From assembly GCF_000615765.1 (NCBI RefSeq), contig NZ_BAMI01000004.1, forward strand, positions 1 through 64,000: 64,000 nt of DNA, in the 5' to 3' direction. The translations under genes were made by a program, and so were the position numbers. Positions 17,315 to 26,539 of the stretch are shown here, one piece after another. Under the pieces are notes generated by a model that saw only the letters and a program-made list of their open reading frames with translations, ran no database searches and was not told the origin of the DNA. The number at the start of each line of letters is the position of its first letter. Within the stretch, counting starts at the first letter, position 1. This DNA comes from Ligilactobacillus equi DSM 15833 = JCM 10991. GTDB lineage: Bacteria; Bacillota; Bacilli; Lactobacillales; Lactobacillaceae.

Positions 17315-18427
17315 ATGGAATTACCAGAGTTTAAAGTTGAGGCGTGGCTTAATAAATGGGAAAAAAGTGCCCAATACGATATTTCGCAAAGTTCAATTGC
17401 GGCATTAACTTTAGAGGAATTAATGACGCTGGCAGGAACAACTAGCGAAGAATTTTTTGGTCACCTAGCGCAAACCCCACTAGACTACGGCTGGATTGAA
17501 GGTTCTCCGGAGTTTAAGCAAGCGGTTAGTCAACTTTATCAAAATGTTGCGCCGGATAATGTTTTACAAATGAATGGTGCAACTGGCGGGAATTTTTTAG
17601 CGCTCTTGGCTTTAGTTGAGCCAGGAGATGAGATAGTGTCCATGCGACCAAGTTATCAGCAATTATATGATTTCCCTAAATCTTTAGGTGCTGAAGTCAA
17701 GTTTATTGAGTTGCAAGAAGAAAATGCTTGGGAGTTTGAAGTATCTAAGTTAGCACAAGTAATTACTTCAAAAACCAAAGTGATTACCTTGAACAATGCT
17801 AATAATCCTACGGGGACGTATCTCAATCGTCAGCAGTTGGAAGAAGTTGTGGCTTTGGCTAAAAAAGTTGATGCATATGTATTAGTAGATGAAGTTTATC
17901 AGCCTTTAGAAGCCACGGATTACTGTCCAGTGGTTGATTTGTATGACAAGGGAATTTCCATTAATTCTTTATCTAAAACTTATTCGTTGCCAGGTTTACG
18001 AATTGGTTGGTCAGCCTCTAGTCGTGAAATTGCTGATTTATTTCGTAAGTATCGCGATTACACTACCATCTGCGGTGGGGTAATCAATGATGCTTTAGCA
18101 GTTTTAGCGCTTCAATGCAAAGATAAAATTTTGGCTCGTAATCGTCAAATTATGGCTCAAAATATGGCAACTGTACAAGAATGGCTCGAAACTCAACCAA
18201 GGGTAAGTCTTGTTGGTGGTCAAGGAGTTTCTACCTCTTTTATTAAAATTGAGATGATACAAAGTGATACAGAATTTTGTCGTCAGTTACTCCAAGAAAA
18301 AGGAGTACTCTTAGTACCCGGAAGTGCCTTTGATAAACCAGGTTACGCACGTTTAGGTTATTGCTGTCAGCCTGAAGTTTTAAAAGAAGGACTCAAGCGT
18401 TTAGGGGAATTTTTGGCGGGTAAATAA
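17315..18427 (+). CDS. PLP-dependent class I/II aminotransferase
   Basis: A 370-residue fold-type I aminotransferase. The PLP lysine is in SLSKTYSLPGLRIGW, the conserved aspartate in VDEVYQPL, and the NNPTGTYL motif precedes it. The substrate cannot be read from sequence; the closest general type is the aspartate or MalY/PatB-like group. It shares a transcript with the amidase, so the pair may process an amide-containing amino acid, which is an inference from adjacency only. Confidence 0.85.
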   Translation: MELPEFKVEAWLNKWEKSAQYDISQSSIAALTLEELMTLAGTTSEEFFGHLAQTPLDYGWIEGSPEFKQAVSQLYQNVAPDNVLQMNGATGGNFLALLALVEPGDEIVSMRPSYQQLYDFPKSLGAEVKFIELQEENAWEFEVSKLAQVITSKTKVITLNNANNPTGTYLNRQQLEEVVALAKKVDAYVLVDEVYQPLEATDYCPVVDLYDKGISINSLSKTYSLPGLRIGWSASSREIADLFRKYRDYTTICGGVINDALAVLALQCKDKILARNRQIMAQNMATVQEWLETQPRVSLVGGQGVSTSFIKIEMIQSDTEFCRQLLQEKGVLLVPGSAFDKPGYARLGYCCQPEVLKEGLKRLGEFLAGK

Positions 18428-18452
18428 AAAGACAGGGGCCACCCCTGTCTTT
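18428..18452. terminator. Bidirectional terminator between convergent genes
   Basis: A perfect hairpin (GACAGGGG, loop CCA, CCCCTGTC) with A and T flanks, between the plus-strand aminotransferase and the minus-strand small membrane protein. Confidence 0.9.
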
Positions 18453-18669
18453 AAAGTGCCAAGAACATACGTATTGTCCCGGTGGTCAAAATAATACCAA
18501 CCACCAGAAGAATTACGCAAATAAGTGTTTGGGTAATGGTTACACCTTTAGAAAAATTCACTGCTTGTTTTTGGACTTTTTGGTAATAACGATATAAATC
18601 AAAGGCGCGGTAAAGACCGTCACCTAAGAAAATTAAGGCAATAATCCCTAAAAAGATAACCCGTGACAT
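18451..18669 (-). CDS. Small membrane protein, unknown function
   Basis: A 72-residue protein with two membrane helices (about residues 3-20 and 48-68) joined by a basic loop containing RYYQKVQKQ. The start has an AAAGGA site upstream. I do not recognise a family. The composition and clean terminator support a real gene. Confidence 0.65.
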   Translation of the reverse strand: MSRVIFLGIIALIFLGDGLYRAFDLYRYYQKVQKQAVNFSKGVTITQTLICVILLVVGIILTTGTIRMFLAL

Positions 18670-18782
18670 GCTTAGTTCCTTTGCTTTTTCTTTAAATCAT
18701 ACCACCAAAAGAAAGACCTTCGCAAGTTCGTGTGTAGGGATGAAGATGTTAAGTAAGTTTATAAATTTAGATGAGGAGTTAA

Positions 18783-20874
18783 ATGATGCATTATTTAAAA
18801 ATTGCGGCCCCCAAAGCTTTGTGGTCGTGTGTACCTAAAGACTGGCAAGTGGTTGAATTAACAGCTAACCTAAATCCAGCAACTTTAGCGGCTGTAGTCG
18901 TAGATGCAAGTGAAGAAAGTCAGCTTCTAGGGCAAAAATTTTCCGCACAGCTACAACTACCCTTACCCGTTTTAACTACGACAGATACTATTAGGATCGC
19001 TCAGGAGGCTCATACATATGAGCAACAAGTTCAACCGCCATTTATTCGCGATTTAATTAACTTCGCTAATCAAAAACCAGTTTCCTTTACGACGCCAGGA
19101 CACCATAATGGCCAATACTATGACCGACACCCGGCAGGTGATTTACCACCAGTTTATGGGAGATAATCTTTTGCGGGCTGATACAAGTGATACTGTACCT
19201 GAGTTAGGAGATACGATGACCCATGCCGGAACCCCCTTATTGGCCCAACAAGAGGCTGCTCGTGCATTTAATGCTGATAAGGTTTATTTCTGTACTAATG
19301 GGACAACGAGTGCCAATACAATTTGTGCTAATGCCCTATTGGGGGAAGGTGACTTAGTTTTATTTGACCGTAATAATCATAAATCTCTTTATAATAGTGC
19401 CCTAGTAATGACAGGGGCGAAGCCTGTTTATTTGCCAACCGATCGTAACGCCCAAGGTTTAATTGGTCCTATCGTTGATGCAGCTTTGGACGAAACTTAT
19501 ATTCGTCAAGAAATTGCCAAGGTTGATCCTGAACGAGCTCAAGCTAAGCGTCCTTTTAGATTAGCGGCTCTACAGCTTGAAACTTTTGATGGCGTCTTTT
19601 ATGATGCGCGTTACTTAATTGAAAAACTTGGTCATCTTTGTGATTATATTTTGTTTGATTGCGCTTGGGGAGGATATGAACAATTTGTTGAAATTTTGAA
19701 AGACCTTTCTCCGCTGCAAATAAATTATGGTCCCGATGATCCGGGAATTTTGGTCACACAATCAATTCACAAACAACAAGCTGGGATGGGGCAAGCTTCG
19801 CAAATTTTGAAAAAGGATCATCATATTAAGGGACAGGCTCGCTATGTTGATCATAAACATTTTAACCACACTTATTTAAAATATGTAACTACGAGTTATT
19901 CTTACCCAATATACTCTTCATTAGTGATGAATGCTGCCTTGGCCAATTCACCAGCTAATTCAAGTTGGTGGGAAGAAACTCTCGCTTTAGGAATTGATTT
20001 TCGTAAGCAATTATTGGCGCAAAGTGAGCTTTTCAAGCCACTGGTTCCTGTAAAAGTCGGGCAACATTTATGGCAAGATATCCCCACCTCTGAGTTAGCT
20101 CATAACTTAGCATCTTGGCGCCTTGATCCTAAGGAAAAATGGCATGGCTTTGAGTTAGCCGGAGCCAAGGAAGTGGTCTTGAGTCCGTTGAAAATTACAA
20201 TTTCTTCGCTTGGTGTGGATAATATTAGCCAAAGTTATCAAGATAAGGGAATTCCTGGGCAAGTTGTGGGAACTTACCTCCGTTCACAGGGAATTATCCC
20301 AGTAAAATCTGATTTATATTCAACTTTGTACCTGTTGACTCCTGGAGAAGGACCACAAGAAATGCAGCGTCTCTTAAAGGCCCTGTTAGATTTTGAAACA
20401 GCTTATAAACAAAATAAACCTTTAGCCGAAGTGATGCCGAAACTTTATGAAGAATATAAGACGCGTTATTATGGTTATGGTTTGGCTGACTTATGTCAGG
20501 AAATCCATAATTATTATCGCGAACATGAGATTTTTAAATTACAAAAGGCACTCTTCTTAAAACAAACTTTCCAAGACTATTCGCATTTACCTAAAGAAGC
20601 TGACGTGGCTTTCCTTAAAAATCAAAGTGAGCTTGTAAGTCTTGATCAGGTTTTGGGACGGGTTGCGCTTGAAGGAGCTCTACCTTATCCACCGGGAGTC
20701 TTCATCGTTGCCCCTGGGGAAAAATGGCAGGAAATTGACATCGATTATTTTAAAATTTTAATTGGGGCTCAAGAAAAATTCCCAGGTTTTGATCCTGAAA
20801 TTCAAGGTGTTTACCAGGAAGTGGATGAGCAAGGCCAAAAAAAGATTATGGCAGAAGTTTGGTTAAAAAATTAA
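18783..20874 (+). pseudogene. odc: Ornithine/lysine/arginine decarboxylase, frameshifted
   Basis: The N-terminal wing domain leads to FTTPGHHNGQYYDRHPAG; the frame then breaks near 19138 and resumes as YHQFMGDNLLRADTSDTVP. Restoring two bases gives 698 codons and keeps the family spacing between HPAG and the following G. The PLP lysine is in QSIHKQQAG, and the C-terminal domain is complete. The enzyme decarboxylates ornithine (or a related basic amino acid) to putrescine and helps acid resistance. The basic amino acid antiporter at 38641 and the polyamine importer at 62178 could be linked physiologically but are not adjacent. A two-base shift is unlike the other breaks in this window, so true inactivation is a little more possible here. 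Confidence 0.85.
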
Positions 20875-20947
20875 AGTAAGTATTGAAAGCATGTTATAAT
20901 AATTATGAAAACGTTTTTCTTGAATTACGTGGAAAGGGTGAGGAAAA

Positions 20948-21445
20948 ATGTCATTTAGAGAAATTCATTATACATTTGGTCCAGAAACAACTTTAAGGGA
21001 AATTCAAAAGAAATATTCAGAAAGACAAATGATATTATATCGGTCAGTTAGTACGGAAAGTCGTTTTATGTTGCTAGATGTATCAGGTAAGGAATCGATT
21101 TTCAAGGGTGGTTTGTCTTACCAAGTTTATCAAAAGTTTAATTTTACTACTTCCAACTGGGATGCACTTTTAGAAATGCGTTACTTAACTTTGGATAATG
21201 AGGAACAAAAGGTTTTCCATTCTATTGTTGATAGTTGGGACAGGAAGGATGCCCGCCCATTCGGTCTAGATTCAACAATTATTACTAAATCCGAAAAACA
21301 TAATTTTGAATATATGATGCTGAATTTTTGGGAAGGTGAAGAAGATTTCATGGACTGGGATAACGCGACAGATAATGCCCTAGCTAAATTTGGGCATGCT
21401 GGCAACAAAGGTGCCTTAGTCACAGTTTACAAAAAAGTCGGTTAG
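20948..21445 (+). CDS. HmoB-like / antibiotic biosynthesis monooxygenase fold protein
   Basis: A 165-residue protein. Its C-terminal half, ending in NFWEGEEDFMDWDNATDNA, has the ABM-domain pattern of a hydrophobic strand, an acidic W motif and a short helix. The N-terminal half with GKESIFKGGLSYQVYQK fits HmoB-type proteins, in which a variable domain precedes the ABM fold. Those proteins degrade haem, but lactobacilli do not make haem and the ligand residues are not certain, so the function is open. It has its own promoter (TATAAT at 20895) and terminator. Confidence 0.55.
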   Translation: MSFREIHYTFGPETTLREIQKKYSERQMILYRSVSTESRFMLLDVSGKESIFKGGLSYQVYQKFNFTTSNWDALLEMRYLTLDNEEQKVFHSIVDSWDRKDARPFGLDSTIITKSEKHNFEYMMLNFWEGEEDFMDWDNATDNALAKFGHAGNKGALVTVYKKVG

Positions 21446-21458
21446 ATACAAATTATTG

Positions 21459-21494
21459 AAAAAGTAGCTCTCAAAGTGAAGTGAGCTACTTTTT
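21459..21494 (+). terminator. Terminator after the HmoB-like gene
   Basis: Arms AAAAAGTAGCTC and GAGCTACTTTTT around a 12-base loop, shortly after the stop codon. The symmetry allows some activity from the minus strand too. Confidence 0.85.
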
Positions 21495-21549
21495 GTTAAA
21501 CCTATTTTTGTAATCAAAGAGGAATCGGCGTTATGCGAAGCTTGGCATT

Positions 21550-22542
21550 TTAGCGTTGAGTTCGTCTATAGGGCCGATAGTAAGTTAAAAATATTATGAT
21601 AATTATTGCCATGAGTGATAATTTCCAAAGCAGGTTATCATTATTTTGGATAGTGGCTGTTTGGTTTATTTTAGTGGCTTGAGTTTTAGAAATTTTTAGG
21701 GGAGTTGAGTACCTCCAAGTCCGATTCTTAGTAATTACTTTAAATTCAAGTTGGTAGTTACCAGGTTTGACTTTTTGGTTATTTAAGTTAAGAAAATAAT
21801 CAAAAGTCGATTTAGGAGCAATAGTCCGATTTTTTCGTGTTTGCTGATAAAGAACGTTACCGTTTTGTGAAAGACTAGTAGTCAAGGTTGCTCCGCTGAG
21901 TTTTTCAACAGTCACATTTTGTAAGGTTAACTTGATGGCGGGTGAATCATTCTTGGAGTGGTTTACAGTAAGAGTTGTATTCTTAACGCTTAAATTTGCA
22001 GTCGTGGCTTTGGACTTTTGGTTACGGACATTAATTCTTAAGGTGACCTTGTGAATTTTGTCAGCAGCATTCTTTTTATCTGCTGTTTTAATATTTTGAA
22101 AGTATAGAGCCCCAATTAAAATTCCTTGATAATTCTTATTGGGCATAGTGATATAGTATTTAACAATTTTAGTTTGTGAAGGCAAGAGCGTAATAGTTTT
22201 GGGTCCTGTCAGGACTTCCCCTAGTTTAATCGTGGGGTTAGTTTTTTTAGAAACATCGTTTAAGTTATATGCTATCCTGGCTAGATTGTTGGTGTAGCCG
22301 GTGCGGGGCGCGACACTCAAGGTTTGTTTATCATTAGTTAGGTTACGGATGGTAACATTAATAGTTTGTTTTTGATTTTTTTGAAGTAAGATATTAAGCG
22401 AGTTAGCTTTGTTATGGTATGAATTGCTAGGCATGGGAGTCCTAACCGTAAAAGCTGTTGAGTTTGCCGCAACTTGAGGAGGAAAAAAGAGTAGCCAAAG
22501 ACTACCAACTACCATACAAAATAGATAAAAGAACTTTTTCAT
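21550..22542 (-). CDS. WxL-interacting protein (DUF916/DUF3324)
   Basis: A 330-residue exported membrane protein: signal peptide (residues 1-26), DUF916 domain (about 30-150, with NLTNDKQTLSV), DUF3324 domain (about 160-290), one C-terminal helix (about 304-322) and a basic tail YRPYRRTQR. Such proteins sit at the cell surface and bind WxL-domain proteins and peptidoglycan. They normally lie in clusters with WxL genes, but none is present here, so it is an orphan. It is transcribed away from the levR gene. Confidence 0.88.
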   Translation of the reverse strand: MKKFFYLFCMVVGSLWLLFFPPQVAANSTAFTVRTPMPSNSYHNKANSLNILLQKNQKQTINVTIRNLTNDKQTLSVAPRTGYTNNLARIAYNLNDVSKKTNPTIKLGEVLTGPKTITLLPSQTKIVKYYITMPNKNYQGILIGALYFQNIKTADKKNAADKIHKVTLRINVRNQKSKATTANLSVKNTTLTVNHSKNDSPAIKLTLQNVTVEKLSGATLTTSLSQNGNVLYQQTRKNRTIAPKSTFDYFLNLNNQKVKPGNYQLEFKVITKNRTWRYSTPLKISKTQATKINQTATIQNNDNLLWKLSLMAIIIIIFLTYYRPYRRTQR

Positions 22543-22707
22543 TGAAAAACACCTCGTGAATATGATTAAATTAACTGTTCAACTTATTATAAGCTAAAAA
22601 TCATGTAAAGACATGACTAATTATTCGAATTGCGAAGAATGTTAAGGTATAATCAGAAGTGAGCAAAATTTGGAGAAATTAGCCGAAGTAATAGGAGACG
22701 AAAAATA

Positions 22708-25461
22708 ATGAAGCGAAAAGAAAGAGTATTAGCCTATTTACAAGCCCATCGAGAAAGTTTGACAACTAGTCAAATTGCGGAGGCTTTAACCTTAGCGCGC
22801 CCTAATGTGAGTAAGGTTTTAAATGATTTAGTTCGTGAAAAAATCATTGCTAAAAGTAGTGGGCGACCTGTGAAATACTTTTTAAAAGAAAATGATATTC
22901 CAACAATATCTAAAGCTAAATCTCAATCCATTACATACAAACATTTTACGGTTTCAAATAATGATATTTTTTCAGAAATGATTGGCTCTAAAGGCAGTCT
23001 AAAGACTCAAGTTGATCAGGCAAAGGCAGCTTTATTATATCCACCGAAAGGCTTGAATGTCTTATTAACAGGACCAACTGGTTCGGGGAAAACTTACTTT
23101 GCTAATACCATGGCTCAATTTGCGCGTAATCAAGAAGTAATTGCAGCTGATAAGCCATTGGTAACCTTTAACTGTGCTGATTATGCCCATAATCCTCAAT
23201 TATTAATGGCTCATTTATTTGGTTACATTAAAGGGGCTTTTACTGGAGCAGAAGAAAATCATGCGGGTTTGATTCAAGAAGCTGAAGGAGGGATTCTTTT
23301 TTTAGACGAAGTTCACCGCCTACCTCCGGAAGGGCAAGAAATGATTTTCTATCTAATGGATCATGGAACTTACAGTCGTTTAGGTGAAACTAACAAGGAT
23401 CACCAAGCCGATGTACGCATTGTTTGTGCGACTACTGAAGATCCTAAAAGTTCTTTATTAGCAACTTTTGTACGAAGAATCCCCATTATTATTACGATGC
23501 CATCTTTTGAACAAAGACCTGTTAGTGAAAGATTACAGCTAATGAAATATTTATTTTCACTAGAAGCGAGTCGGATTCATAAAACCTTGCGTGTCGATGA
23601 AAATGTGGTTCAAGCTTTATTGGGGAGTGTAACTTTTGGAAATGTGGGACAACTTAAGTCTAATCTCCAGCTAGTATGTGCTCAAGGTTTCTTAGATAAT
23701 ATTAATCAAGGTGGACGTGACATTCATCTAACTTTTGAACAGTTACCACCGCAAATTAAAGCAGGATTGTCGCATTTAGCTGATAATCGAGAAGAATTGG
23801 GAAAATTAGCGCAATTACTCCAGCCAGTAATGGAAATTGATCCGCAAATAAAAACGACTAAACTCACATCAACAGATAGCTATGAACCGCCTTATAATTT
23901 GTATGAAATTATTGGCGATAAAGCTAAGATTTTAAAGGATGAGGGGCTTGATCAAAAAGCAATTAATGATTTCATTCTAACTGATATTAACGTACATTTA
24001 AAAAGTTTTTACCACAAGGCAGAGGACTCGCAAGCCGAAGAACATCTTAATGAATTGGTTGATGAAGAAATTATTCAGCTAACAAAGGAAATTATGGTGG
24101 AACTCAAGCAAGAAAATTATACCTTGAATAATAATTTTCTTTATGCTTTGAGTTTACATATTTCTTCTTTTATCAAGCGCGCCCAAAATGGCCAAGCCGA
24201 AAGACAAAGTCGTCAAGACTTAGAATCTTTGGTAGCTATTTATCCAAAAGAACAAGAAGTTGCTCAAAAAATTGCTCGGAGAATTATGCAACAGTATCAA
24301 ATTCCTGTGCCTGGATCAGAAGTATCCTATCTAGTCTTACTACTAGTTTCACTAAAGACAACGGAAAAAAAGGGGCAAATTGGGGTGGTTGTGGCAGCTC
24401 ATGGAACTGCTACGGCAAGTTCTATGGTAGAAGTTGTAACCCGCTTATTACAAGTGCGAAATCTACGTGCTTTTGATATGGACTTGGATATGAGTCCTAA
24501 GACTGCTTTTCAAGAAATTGCCAAGTTGATAACCGAAGTTGATCAGGGTAATGGAGTTATTTTGTTAGTTGATATGGGTTCTTTGAGTACTTTTAGTGAT
24601 GATTTGAGTCGACGCACAGGTGTCGAAGTCAAGACCCTCGATCTTGTCACCACGGCTTTAGTCTTAGAAGCTGCCCGCAAAACTTCCTTGGTTGATGCTC
24701 CGCTAGAAGCGGTATATGGAGAGCTTCAAGAGTTTCGTGGCTATTCACGGCCTAAAATGACAGTAGCTTCACAAAATGACCAACGTCCGAAAGTTATTTT
24801 GGCAACTTGTGCGACAGGGGTAGGGACTGCTGAGAAAATCAAGGGGATGTTAGAGGAAATCTTAATTGATAACTTAATTGATGACGTTCAGGTTGTAACG
24901 AGTTCAATTCTCGATTTACCCGAAAAGTTACCCCAACTAACAAGTCAGTATCAGATTGTTGCAACTACGGGAATTGTTCGGCCAGAAATCGAAGTTCCCT
25001 TTATGTCATTAGAAGAACTGATGCGTGGTAATGGAGAGAATTTCATTCAAATGTTAATGGGGCAAGAACAAGTAGCCTTTCCAATGGAAAAAAATCATGA
25101 ATTAACACGAGATGCTGCGATTCTTTATTTGACGAAGACGGTGACTTTTTTAAATCCAGTTAAGGTGGGTAAGTTATTTTGGGATTTTTGTGATTATCTA
25201 GAAGATAAAGGGCAACATCAAATTTCAAATGCAACGCGAACCAATTTAATTATACATTTAGGGGGGGCGTGTGAACGGTCGCTATTAGGGAATGAATTAA
25301 CCGTACCGGAAGTAGATTTACGTCAATGTCAGCAAGAACCAAGTTATCAGCTAGTAGCTGCAGCGAGTCAGCTTTTTGCAGAAGAGTTGAGAATATCCTT
25401 GTCTGAAGTTGAATTGTATTATTTAACCCAGATATATGATACACAAGTTTTGAAAAAGTAA
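22708..25461 (+). CDS. levR: LevR/ManR sigma-54 activator with PRD and PTS domains
   Basis: A 917-residue regulator. An N-terminal winged helix is followed by an AAA+ domain with Walker A GPTGSGKT (122-129) and the sigma-54 contact motif GAFTGA (176-181), then a PRD, an EIIA-Man-like domain (AAHGTAT, His565), an EIIB-like domain (ATCATGVGTAEKI) and a second PRD. It activates RpoN-dependent transcription of the mannose PTS that follows. Phosphorylation by HPr and by the PTS tunes its activity. A matching -24/-12 promoter lies downstream at 25558, and a palindrome that could bind it at 25471. RpoN itself is not in the window. Confidence 0.95.
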   Translation: MKRKERVLAYLQAHRESLTTSQIAEALTLARPNVSKVLNDLVREKIIAKSSGRPVKYFLKENDIPTISKAKSQSITYKHFTVSNNDIFSEMIGSKGSLKTQVDQAKAALLYPPKGLNVLLTGPTGSGKTYFANTMAQFARNQEVIAADKPLVTFNCADYAHNPQLLMAHLFGYIKGAFTGAEENHAGLIQEAEGGILFLDEVHRLPPEGQEMIFYLMDHGTYSRLGETNKDHQADVRIVCATTEDPKSSLLATFVRRIPIIITMPSFEQRPVSERLQLMKYLFSLEASRIHKTLRVDENVVQALLGSVTFGNVGQLKSNLQLVCAQGFLDNINQGGRDIHLTFEQLPPQIKAGLSHLADNREELGKLAQLLQPVMEIDPQIKTTKLTSTDSYEPPYNLYEIIGDKAKILKDEGLDQKAINDFILTDINVHLKSFYHKAEDSQAEEHLNELVDEEIIQLTKEIMVELKQENYTLNNNFLYALSLHISSFIKRAQNGQAERQSRQDLESLVAIYPKEQEVAQKIARRIMQQYQIPVPGSEVSYLVLLLVSLKTTEKKGQIGVVVAAHGTATASSMVEVVTRLLQVRNLRAFDMDLDMSPKTAFQEIAKLITEVDQGNGVILLVDMGSLSTFSDDLSRRTGVEVKTLDLVTTALVLEAARKTSLVDAPLEAVYGELQEFRGYSRPKMTVASQNDQRPKVILATCATGVGTAEKIKGMLEEILIDNLIDDVQVVTSSILDLPEKLPQLTSQYQIVATTGIVRPEIEVPFMSLEELMRGNGENFIQMLMGQEQVAFPMEKNHELTRDAAILYLTKTVTFLNPVKVGKLFWDFCDYLEDKGQHQISNATRTNLIIHLGGACERSLLGNELTVPEVDLRQCQQEPSYQLVAAASQLFAEELRISLSEVELYYLTQIYDTQVLKK

Positions 25462-25470
25462 TACAAAGAG

Positions 25471-25500
25471 TAATGATACACTACTTTTAGTGTATCATTA
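25471..25500. promoter_or_regulatory. 13-bp palindrome: levR terminator and/or activator site
   Basis: A perfect inverted repeat with arms TAATGATACACTA and TAGTGTATCATTA around CTTT. With the T-rich sequence after it, it can terminate levR. The half site TGATACAC recurs at 25545-25552, just before the -24 box, so the palindrome is also a good candidate for the upstream activating sequence bound by the regulator. Confidence 0.6.
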
Positions 25501-25557
25501 TTTTGTTTGTTTAAAATAAAAGCTACCATTGTAGGAATTATGACTGATACACAAAAG

Positions 25558-25574
25558 TTGGCACGGGATTTGCT
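25558..25574 (+). promoter_or_regulatory. Sigma-54 (-24/-12) promoter of the mannose PTS operon
   Basis: TTGGCAC, five bases, TTGCT: an exact match to the RpoN consensus, 41 bases before the first PTS gene and downstream of its GAFTGA-type activator gene. Confidence 0.93.
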
Positions 25575-25614
25575 ATATAAAAAGTGTAAAGTGTTTTTTT
25601 AGGGAGGTTGACCA

Positions 25615-25998
25615 ATGTTTGCCATTGTTATCGCTTGTCATGGACGTTTAGCTCATGAATTAATGCAATCATCTTTTATTATTTTTGGTGAGCAAGACGA
25701 CGTTTATGCGCTTGATTACTTAGCGGACGAAGATGCAACTCACTTAGAAAAAAAGTTTACCACTGTTTTAAACAAACTTTCGCTCCAACAAGAAGTCCTT
25801 TTCTTAACAGATTTATACGGTGGACAGCCTTTTATGACCGCCCAAAAGTTTGTCAAACAAAAACCGAGTCAGTATCAATTGTTAGCGGGCGTGAACTTAG
25901 CTATGTTGCTTGAAAGTTATGGCAATCGCCAAGACATTGAGACTGAGTATCTCTTGACGATTGGTCGCGAAGCGATTGAAGCATATGAGGAGGCATAA
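25615..25998 (+). CDS. Mannose-type PTS EIIA component
   Basis: A 127-residue EIIA of the mannose family, with phospho-histidine in IVIACHGRLA (His9) and the active-site loop LTDLYGGQPF. It takes phosphate from HPr and passes it to EIIB. It is the first gene after the -24/-12 promoter and 2 bases ahead of a separate EIIB gene. The operon also has a fused EIIAB, so this is a second, unfused set; GGQPF in place of the usual GGTPF marks it as divergent. Confidence 0.9.
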   Translation: MFAIVIACHGRLAHELMQSSFIIFGEQDDVYALDYLADEDATHLEKKFTTVLNKLSLQQEVLFLTDLYGGQPFMTAQKFVKQKPSQYQLLAGVNLAMLLESYGNRQDIETEYLLTIGREAIEAYEEA

Positions 25999-26000
25999 AT

Positions 26001-26498
26001 ATGTTTGACATTTCAGTTTTCAGAATTGATAGCCGACTTTTACACGGACAGGTTGTGACTTCTTGGGCTCGTAATAGTAAGGTTGAAAGAATTATCGTCG
26101 TTTCGGATACTGTCGCACATGATAGTTTTCGGAAAACTTTAATTTTAAATGCCGCTCCTGCGGGGGTGAAGGCGAATGTTATTCCTGTAGAACGTGCGAT
26201 TCGTTTAAATCAGGATCCAAGATTTGCCGGTATGCGAGTTATGATACTGGTGGAAACACCCCAAGATGCCAAGCGTTTAGTTGAAGGAGGTTTTAGCCTT
26301 TCAGAAGTTAACGTGGGTTCACTTTCATATCAGCACGGTAAGAAAATGGTAACTGATACCATTGCAGTTGACGAGGGGGATATTGAAGTTTTGACCTGGT
26401 TGCATAAAAAAAACATCAGCTTCGATATCCGAAAAGTTGTTAGCGATTCCAAAAAAGATTTGTGGAAAGTCTTGTTAGAACAGAAGTTAGTTTCCTAA
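26001..26498 (+). CDS. Mannose-type PTS EIIB component
   Basis: A 165-residue EIIB of the mannose/fructose/sorbose family. The phospho-accepting histidine is in RIDSRLLHGQVV (residue 15). It would pass phosphate to the incoming sugar through the EIIC/EIID pair encoded downstream. Together with the preceding EIIA it duplicates the fused ManL protein. A role in sensing for the LevR regulator is possible, as stand-alone EIIB proteins do this in other Firmicutes. Confidence 0.92.
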   Translation: MFDISVFRIDSRLLHGQVVTSWARNSKVERIIVVSDTVAHDSFRKTLILNAAPAGVKANVIPVERAIRLNQDPRFAGMRVMILVETPQDAKRLVEGGFSLSEVNVGSLSYQHGKKMVTDTIAVDEGDIEVLTWLHKKNISFDIRKVVSDSKKDLWKVLLEQKLVS

Positions 26499-26539
26499 AA
26501 CAGTGTGTTTGTTGTTAGATTTATAAAGGAGGAAGACTC

